Source: Tanypteryx hageni
Lineage: Eukaryota; Arthropoda; Insecta; Odonata; Petaluridae
Length of the DNA stretch: 64,000 bases
Direction: 5' to 3'
Assembly (NCBI GenBank): GCA_028673005.1
Contig: CM054113.1
Span: forward strand, 213,457,504 to 213,521,503
Shown here: piece after piece, positions 50,301 to 59,300 of the stretch
How the letters are laid out: each line of letters begins with the position of its first letter
Position numbering within the stretch: the stretch's first letter is position 1
Notes under the pieces: generated by a model
Told to the model about the DNA's origin: nothing
Seen by the model: only the letters and a program-made list of their open reading frames with translations
The model's database searches: none
Program-made: the position numbers and the translations under genes

Positions 50301-53300
50301 ATTTTCTCTTGAATTAAGACTTTCTTGTTTAATTTTCTTGATAACGGCTACTCCTACGATAAAAACTCATGGGAAGAATAATACTCGACTGTTCTACACG
50401 TTTTATTTGGAAACTTTTGATATGACCAATACTTTACGATATATGACGGAAAGTTCATTTCTTTGCCACCCATAAAGTTGTACCACTGATTTGCTTAAGT
50501 GATTTATTCAGTGGAGTATCCAGGAGGGGGGTTTGGGGGTTGTAGCCCCACCCCATGAGCAACGTACACTTAGAAAATCCTCTGAAAAAGGTATTGACTC
50601 CCCAAGATAATTGTGGACCTCGGAACAAGTAAAGATATTCCCTGATGTTTTAAATGGCGTCCTACAAGCTAACTTTATTTAAAGGATGAGTAATGCTATC
50701 AGGGCTTCCAAAACTGAAGCAGTATAGTGAGAAAGGAACCCATATGCACGGCACTCCGACGGACGGAGATGTAGGATGGCCGGAAGAGTGCCTCTCTTGG
50801 GCGAAAAGGTCGATTCTATTCGGGCTTTTTTCGGGCCTTAAATGTGACCCAGGTTATTTTTTGCTGAATGTAAACGCCTTAGCTCTGCTTATTGTTTCTC
50901 TCTTTATTAATACCTAACTCTTTATCTCATTCTCCTTAAAGGCTTAAGAGAGAAAGAAAGGCAATGTGCGTTGGAGGGAAAGGCACTTAATGTCTTCTCA
51001 CGAACGAAATTTGGTGCTGTGAGGATGAGCCGAGATAGACGAAGGATTTATTAAACCAACTCCATAAACACAGGACATGTCGTAAACACCACATATCCAC
51101 TCAACCTAAGCGAATGATGAGAGTTCATTAAGCATCTGCTGCTGGGCTAGTAAATCAAAGCGTGCGTGTGTATTTTTGGCTAATCAACCTCTTGGATTAT
51201 TATAGAAAATCAAAGCGCAAAAACTAAACATCAAATACAGAGATCTTGGAAGAAAGGCGTCTGTCTCACATGTTCTGATGGTGCATGTACTCTCACTCCA
51301 TATAATATCCAGTCACTTCGGACTCAACATCAACATTCATTGCCTACAAGGTTTGTACTTTTACATATAACATATTTTCGTGAATGTACCGCTGTGTGAA
51401 ATTTAGTGAGGTTGCTAGATTTAGAATGACATTTACGAAAAAAATGTCCGAAAAGTTTTATCCCAAGTTAAAGCAGAAGATGAAAATCTTTGCTGAGTTC
51501 TGCAATCATGCTTTACAATTTACTGACTTTGTTTTATTTCAATATCGACATGTCGCGCTGCGCATCATTTATCTAAGCATTTTTCTTAAATTAAATCGCT
51601 AAACATAGAATCGTTATTTTTTGATCTACTTCATTAAAATCTCAAGAAATCCCAGAGGCAGTAGTCATTTTTCAGGATTAAGTTTCTCAAACCTTGTGTT
51701 CGGAATGGTAAAATTTTGGTTGACCCATTAGGCAGAGTTCTAATGCCGAAACGATTTTCTCAACTTGTGCAACACAGGAATGACTCACACGTAGAATCTT
51801 TTTAAAACTAAGATTAAAATATTGAAAAAATACAAAATCAAGACATTGACGTAGGGTTGCATAAACAATTGGATTTTAATTTTATCATCGCCAAAATAAG
51901 AAACTCATTCTATAACTTACGTAATTCGACTAAGAACGCGAAGTAGATGGATTTTAATGCTATATCATTTATTAAGCGTCATTATGATTAGGTTATGGGT
52001 TTTTCGGGTTTAAAAAAATTTAATTCGGAGGGTAAATATCGGGTTTTACTATTTTCCTTTTCATCTGGGTTAAAAACGGTTATAAGTAAGTTACAGATTT
52101 TTTGAGGTTTAAAAAAAAGTTCAATCTCGGCTAATTTTCGGGTTTTATTATTTTGTAATTCGGATAAAATGATTTTTAAATAAAAATCTTGTTTAAAAAT
52201 TTAAAAGTTTTATTAGCAATCTAATCTTTTTACTATACTTTATGTATGATTGAGAGTGTGATTCTTGTGTTAAACGCCTTCAGGTGGAGAGGAACACCTC
52301 GCAGGCTGCACAAATATCTTGCTTCCCGCTCAACTTCTTTTGAAAACACACCATATATTAGTGAAATAGTTTTTCTTTCGTACTGTTTCCAACTAACAGA
52401 CAATTGGGCTCTTTTTTCCTTATCCTATCAAAGATCTAACAGCGACTAGGTAAGTCGAGTCCTTGACTATTGGTGGCACGAGCAAACCAAGGAGATTAAG
52501 ATTGTGTTACAAAGTAAGCTTACGATAAATTGTTTACAAAGAGAATAAACGAAATGATCACGAACATCTCGGACTGCACTCAAGTGCTGAGGTTTCTACA
52601 AGCGTCAGAATAGAAATTATGCGACAAAATCTAAAATAAATTGCGTTTAAAGAAAACTATAATTTCGGGTTTAATCGGAAATTTAAAAAAGGCAATCGGA
52701 GGGTAAAAATCTGGTTAAAATCCATACCCTACTTATGATCAATCTATTGTGTCATTACCTACTTATGCAACATATTTTGTTTAATCTCTAAAAAAGGTTA
52801 GTGAAGATGTTAGTGATGAGGTTGATAACCCCCCTTGAAAAATTCCTGGATACACCACTGGATTTATTTATGTGATTTTCTTATTGCCTTTGACTTCTGA
52901 ATATCAAATTTAATAAAAATCCGTTTGGTAGAAGCCGAGGACAAACATGCGGACGGACAGACCGAAGCTAATAGACGCTCATGCTGGAAGCGAAACGCGC
53001 CTAATAAGAAGTACAGGCACTGCTGTCGGTGATCTTCCACCTCCCCCCCTTCCCCCAGCATAAATCTTTATTACAGGAAATATCTAGAGAATTAAACACA
53101 CAAGAAGTGATAATCGATCTCATTTGTCTGATTTAAATTAAAACAATTTCCTCAACTAAATCGCTTAATCATAACGAAATTAATTACCTTCCACAACGAT
53201 TTGCGATCGTAAAAGTAACAATTATCGTTAGACCTACGCCGAGTTAAATTTAGGGAATAGTACGAGAAATCGGCGTCTTATATAAAGCTTTGGCTGTGCC

Positions 53301-56300
53301 CTACTTTTTCATCGTCGCGTCGCCCGGACCTTTCCCTTTCTTGCCGTTGGATGGCACTCTCTACATTTGGCCATTAGTTGTTATTCTGGCGTTCTCCGCT
53401 CGCTGACCTTTTCTATGGTTGGCTAAAGTGGCATCCGCAGTCCCCGATTGACGTTTGGACTGTCGTTTCGAGATTCCTATTGCCTTGCGGATTATACGAG
53501 GGAAACAGATTTACTTTCTCGCGAGCATTTTTTCGTCTTCGAATCTGATTTTGTTTTATGGTTCAGATATTGAGTGCTCTGCTACGGCTGACTCATTCCA
53601 TTACCTTTTATTGACTCTCTCATGGTCTTTCTGCTTGCACTTTATGGACCTAGAGGAGTTGGTCTCACCCAAAGAAAACGGCGAGAAACAATTGCCTAAA
53701 ATATAGAGCGGTTCTCATTCATATTTATTTCCTTTCATAGATAAGCGAATTCATCGAACCCGATAAAATCATTTGACGATCAAGCCTGGAACATTTATTT
53801 ATGTAAATCTTTCCTCTGTATGTCCTTGCCAACACTTAGATACTGGGAATAAATGTTCGGAATAACGCGAACATCTTCTCGACTTCAGCGTGAGTCTGAG
53901 GGTGGACGAAAAGAGACGAAGGACGGGCAAATCGCACGACGAAGCCATAATTCAGAATCTCACGCAATTATCATGTATTACATCAGCCGTTAGGCAGGGT
54001 GAAAAAGGGATGACCCATAAGTTATTGTTTTTTGTTTTTCTACCGACCTTGGATGTGAGGAATCTTGCGCAGAGAACGGAGAACGTAACGTAATCAGTCT
54101 CCTTTCAAACATGGTCGTTTTCGCACTAATATACGCATTCGTCCTGCCTATATGCCCTCACTTCGTGCTGGGACACCTGGACAGGACAAAAAGTTGTTCC
54201 GTGCAAAACGAAAACCCTCTCCACTTCAGCGTGACTATGAGGAAGGATGAAACGGGACAATGGAGGCGAGATTTACACGCCGAAGTTTTCACTACAAATT
54301 CTACGGACAGTTTAGCCGTCGATATCGTGCACAAGACCACATCGTGTGGGAATATGACGCGACACCAACTGTCTGGCACCATCAGAGGTATGCGAACTTA
54401 CGAAAATATCAACGACGATGCATGGATTGTTTGTATGTACAGATTTGCAGGAGGCGTATTAGGGATTTTCGCTTTTCTGTTGACTTATTCATCTTGTTTT
54501 CTTTTCCTAGATATGCCCGACCAAATGTACTCGAGAACATACGATGGCGGAAAAGCGTAAGTGCTCTCCAAAATTATCCACTATCTACTCATAAAAACTC
54601 GGTGTGTGTTTATCCGTCTGAAATATTTACAGAGAATTAGAGAATTGACTTATTACATGATTACTTCAACAGAGAATTATCGAGCTCATCTTATGGCTGA
54701 AAATTTCAAGAAGAAGCGCTTAATACTCAATACTTAATACTCAGGTATCGCCAATAGCCACGACAAAGTTATAAAAAACCAGATGCGCATTTCGACTACA
54801 AAGCAGCCGTCTTCAATATTCACCTAAAATAAAAACTGGTTTTTAGTCGCTCTTTACCAGCGAATCGGTAGTAGCGGAACGCATTATGGGAACGTCTCGT
54901 CCGTCCGTCGTAACTTTCATCTCATAAACCGCTGGGCGGATTTTAATTGAATTACGTACGAGTGATCCTTATTAAAAGTTATCGCCCAATTTTGATTTTT
55001 AACTGCATCTGTCAATAAGAACTTCCAAATTACATAATTAAATTAATAAATTCATACTAGCATCTCGCTAAATGGCGTCCGTCAAGCAACAATTAAATAC
55101 TGTATTTTTCTCTCCATAACTCTTATGTGATCTGTAAGGTAAAGATTAAAATATTTATTCGGATAGAGGACAACATTTAGCACAGTAAGGTCCGCGAGAC
55201 CACATAATTACGAGTTATAGTTTCGGAGATAAAAATACGTGAGAATCCCTAGCAAAACATTACATATTTTGGTTACAACGATCTCTAAGAGGGTTCTCTC
55301 GGCAAGCAACAATTAAATACCATATTTTTCTCTCCCATGCTCATATGATTTGCAAGCTATATATTTAAAAAAAATATTCTGATAGAGGACAACATTTTCC
55401 ACAAAACAGTCCGCGAGACCACATAATTACGACTTATAGTTACGGAGACAAAAATTAGAGAAAAAACGCAAGCATATTTTTTTACATCGATCGCTAAGGC
55501 GGTTCTCTCAGAAAACTACGAATAAAAATCCATATTTTTCTCTCCCATACTCTTATATGATCTGCGAGGTATAGATTTAAAAATTCATTCGGATATGGGA
55601 CAAGTTCATACAATTACGACTTACAATTTCGGAGATAAAAATTTAAGAACCGTCAAATCTTTCGATGCTGTTTTGTAATTATTTCCTATAAAGTACGCCT
55701 TTGAAATCTGTGTATTCGATTTATGGAGTGTACTTCTCCATCTTGTTATAACCTTGTTGTGGCTACTGGAGATAGCCGAGACAAATATTTGCACCCACCT
55801 AGGACCTACCGCCTTGGCGTATCTATGCTCCTCCATAACCCTATATCAATTCATAAATTCTTCACTTATTGCAACCGGAGACCACAGTTGCTAGTCACTC
55901 GCTCCGCTTTGTTGAAATGAAGTACGGAAATGTGTCGCCATTTTTGATCCTGTCAACCAAATTCTCACACTGCACTCTAACAGTGTCCTCTTTGTACACG
56001 ATCGTGAGATGTTTGCAGTGGCAGAGACCGTTATTCAGAAGAATTACTACTTTTTGGGCGGTTCTCGTATATATGTATTAGGACAATTTTAGTGAAGGAG
56101 AAAATACGGTATACATTTTTTAGAATCCAAGAGTCAAGGTAAGTAAAGATCTTATCCATAATTAATGTACACACACACAGACCTATATTATTCTAATCGC
56201 TGGGTAAAGTTTTTCCATTTAAGATGTTTTTAATCATGATTTTATCACTCACACAGCATATCAACGCTCTCTTTCTCTCAAAGCGGAGAGGAGTGAGAGA

Positions 56301-59300
56301 AAGAGAGAGAGGAAGAAAATGCTAAAATTCATCACAGGCCATCTGTGCACAATTATTATAACAAAGCTATATTAGAGGAATGATATCGTTTATGATGAAT
56401 TTCACTTTTATAATTAACATATCTGTTCGGTGGAGATAATCCGCTCTTCATTTCTATTTCGTAGGTCCAAACATATGGTGTTTCACAGGAGGCACGGAAT
56501 AAATATCGATTTAAACGAGGACAGAACAACTGCGAAAACGACAATGTGAGTTTTCAGTAATCTGCCTTTGAAATTAAATCATGAGAACTTGATTTAAAAT
56601 TATGAATTAGCTGCATTTTTTAAATTAAAAATTAAACTTGGAAAGGAAAAGTCGTAGAGCTAAAGAAAGTGAATTTTTTACTATGAAATTTCCAGAATCC
56701 ATTAAATAAACGCATGTGAATGGGGGCACCAACGTCACTATCTACCCGTCATGCACCATCGTGTGCCAGGGTTCTTAAAGACGCGACTTCGTTTTTTCCT
56801 TTGCCTCTTTTATCTTTCCTCAAGATGTTTCATTTAATCACCTTAAAACGTCTTTTCCCCTTAACGACCTCGCCGTTTCACCCGGTTTATGTTGCCTGGC
56901 ATCCATTCTGCTCCATATATGTCCAATCCAATCCACGTTCTTTCTCTCCCTGTCACATTTTATGCTCTCTCCCTTCCCTTCCTTCCTTTTGCTTCCTTTC
57001 TCTCTCTCTCTTTCCCTAGTTTCGTATGTTTTCCCTTCCGTTTCAATGAATAAACAGTTGACCTAATCAAATCAACTCCAACAGAGCGTGTCTCGTTTTC
57101 ATGAGAGTTTTGTTGGACTATTAATTTTTTTTATTATAGCAATACCAGAGAACGTACGACCGCAATGACACACCGCGTCTTAGCGGACAACGAGATGTTC
57201 CAAGTGAGACTGGATGGAGGACTTTTCACAATGGGAGTCACGACCCACTCCCCGAAATATATCGTATTTCCAGGAAGTATGGCTTCGGTCAGGTGAGGGA
57301 ACCATATACGTATCTTTCGACTCTTTTTTGCCAAATCCTTCCGATAGGATAGAGATGTACGTATGAGGCGTTCTTCTCACTTTTCATAACCCTAACCCTT
57401 TTTATGATTTGGCAAATTTCTCACAAGTTAACAAGCAATGAAAGAACCGATGAATCAGATATTTAAGGGCGGTTATTTATCGCAGCAACGTAAACAAAAA
57501 GAAAATTTACCGCGGTAACGGACCCATGTAGATATTTTATGATGGATTTTTTTAAACCCTGCTAAAAGGCGAACAGACAAACGGACGGACCTCAGATTCA
57601 CTAGGATCCATGACTGATACCAGCAAATATATCCTGAAACTTTGGTTGCTATATTTTTCTCCACGGCACCAAATTACAATTTTGTTAATTTATTAATTTT
57701 TCAATGTGGAAAAGTGATTTGAAGTACAGTGTGTTCAATAAGTCTCCGTGCACATGGTTCGCGGGTATAGCATGTAATTATTGCAGAAAATTTGACAATT
57801 TAGTGCACATTGACTTTTTGGAAACCCTGTATTTTTCCCTGAGAAAGTTATTCAAAATGTTTAAAAATTATTCACGATGGTAATGGCCAATAGTTATTCC
57901 TGAAAGAAAAAGTTGTAAATTATATTGCAATAATATTCATTACTCTGTATGGATAAAAATCAGATTTTTACTTTCTTCATATACGAAGTATAGAGGAAGT
58001 ATTGTTTTCATGAAAAAATCGAATTCGAGATTTCAATGGAAATAAATGCTTTAAGGTCCCCTGAACACGTTTTGAATATTTTTTCGATGATGGCTGTGGG
58101 TGTGTCTGTGACCGGAATTTTGTGGGCGCTCTAACTAAAAACTAATAATCCGTTCAACATAACATTTCAGATTTAGCATTTGTATTAGAAGGTGAAGAAC
58201 TGATTAGATTTTAGCTAAAATCGATAGAACGAAAGTGGATATTTATTCTTGTCACTTATCTGTTTTCTTGTAATATTTGCTTTAATATTTGATAATTCTA
58301 AAAGAGTATAAGAATAAAAGGTATAGGAAATATAATTATCTGCAACGTTTGTTCGAAATATTTCCCCATATATTGCATTGTTTAAGAGGTATTTTAAAAA
58401 CTAATTTTTTAACTGCCACCACCACACCTACAGGAGACTTGTTAGTTACGTCTTAGTAACATTCCTTTTTTTAATTGTTGGAGCTTCCTGGCTATATACA
58501 ATATCAGAAGGCTACGATTTGAGTTTATTTCTGTTCTTTGTAGTCTAAATTTTTCTCGCATAACCTATTTGGAATTTTTAGAAATATTACAGGTATGGAG
58601 AAATTCATGTGGTGGCTACATCAGATTTTTTTTGGAATGTTCACGTAAATTTTGGAAATTTGAAGTTATGTGAATTAATCCACAAGTTTGTCAATAAGTT
58701 TGTCACTGTATTCTATTCACTGAGTCATTTAAATTTAAAAAAAAATACCTCACAAATTGTACGCAACTGGGATTCACACACTAATATAAAAAAGACTATA
58801 AAGAAGGTAGGAAGCAACATACACATGTAAAACGTAGTATTGTAAACATTTTAAACTTAGTTACATCTTAGTAACACCCCTTTTTTCTTAATTGTTGGAC
58901 ATTCCTGGCGATATCCAATATCAGAAGTTAAGTTTATTTCTGTTCTTTGTAAAGTCGTTAAATTTTTCTTACAGTTTCTTAAAATATTTATTATCATTTA
59001 ACCTATTTGGAATTTTTAGAAACATTACAGGTATGGAGAAAGTCATGTGGTGGCCACATCATATTTTTTATCATGTGATCGAGAAAGCTATTTTATTTAT
59101 TAAATAAGATCAATAATTAGATGACATTCATTATTTTATGAAATACATTTCATACAATATAAAGACTTGAAAATAATTTCTTATGAATCTTATAAAATTA
59201 ATTTCTACTAGTAGATGTTTATCAATGTTTGCATTCGCCCACCCCTTTTGAACTAGCTTGCCTTGATAAAAGAAAAAAAAATACAATTCGGATTTTATAA

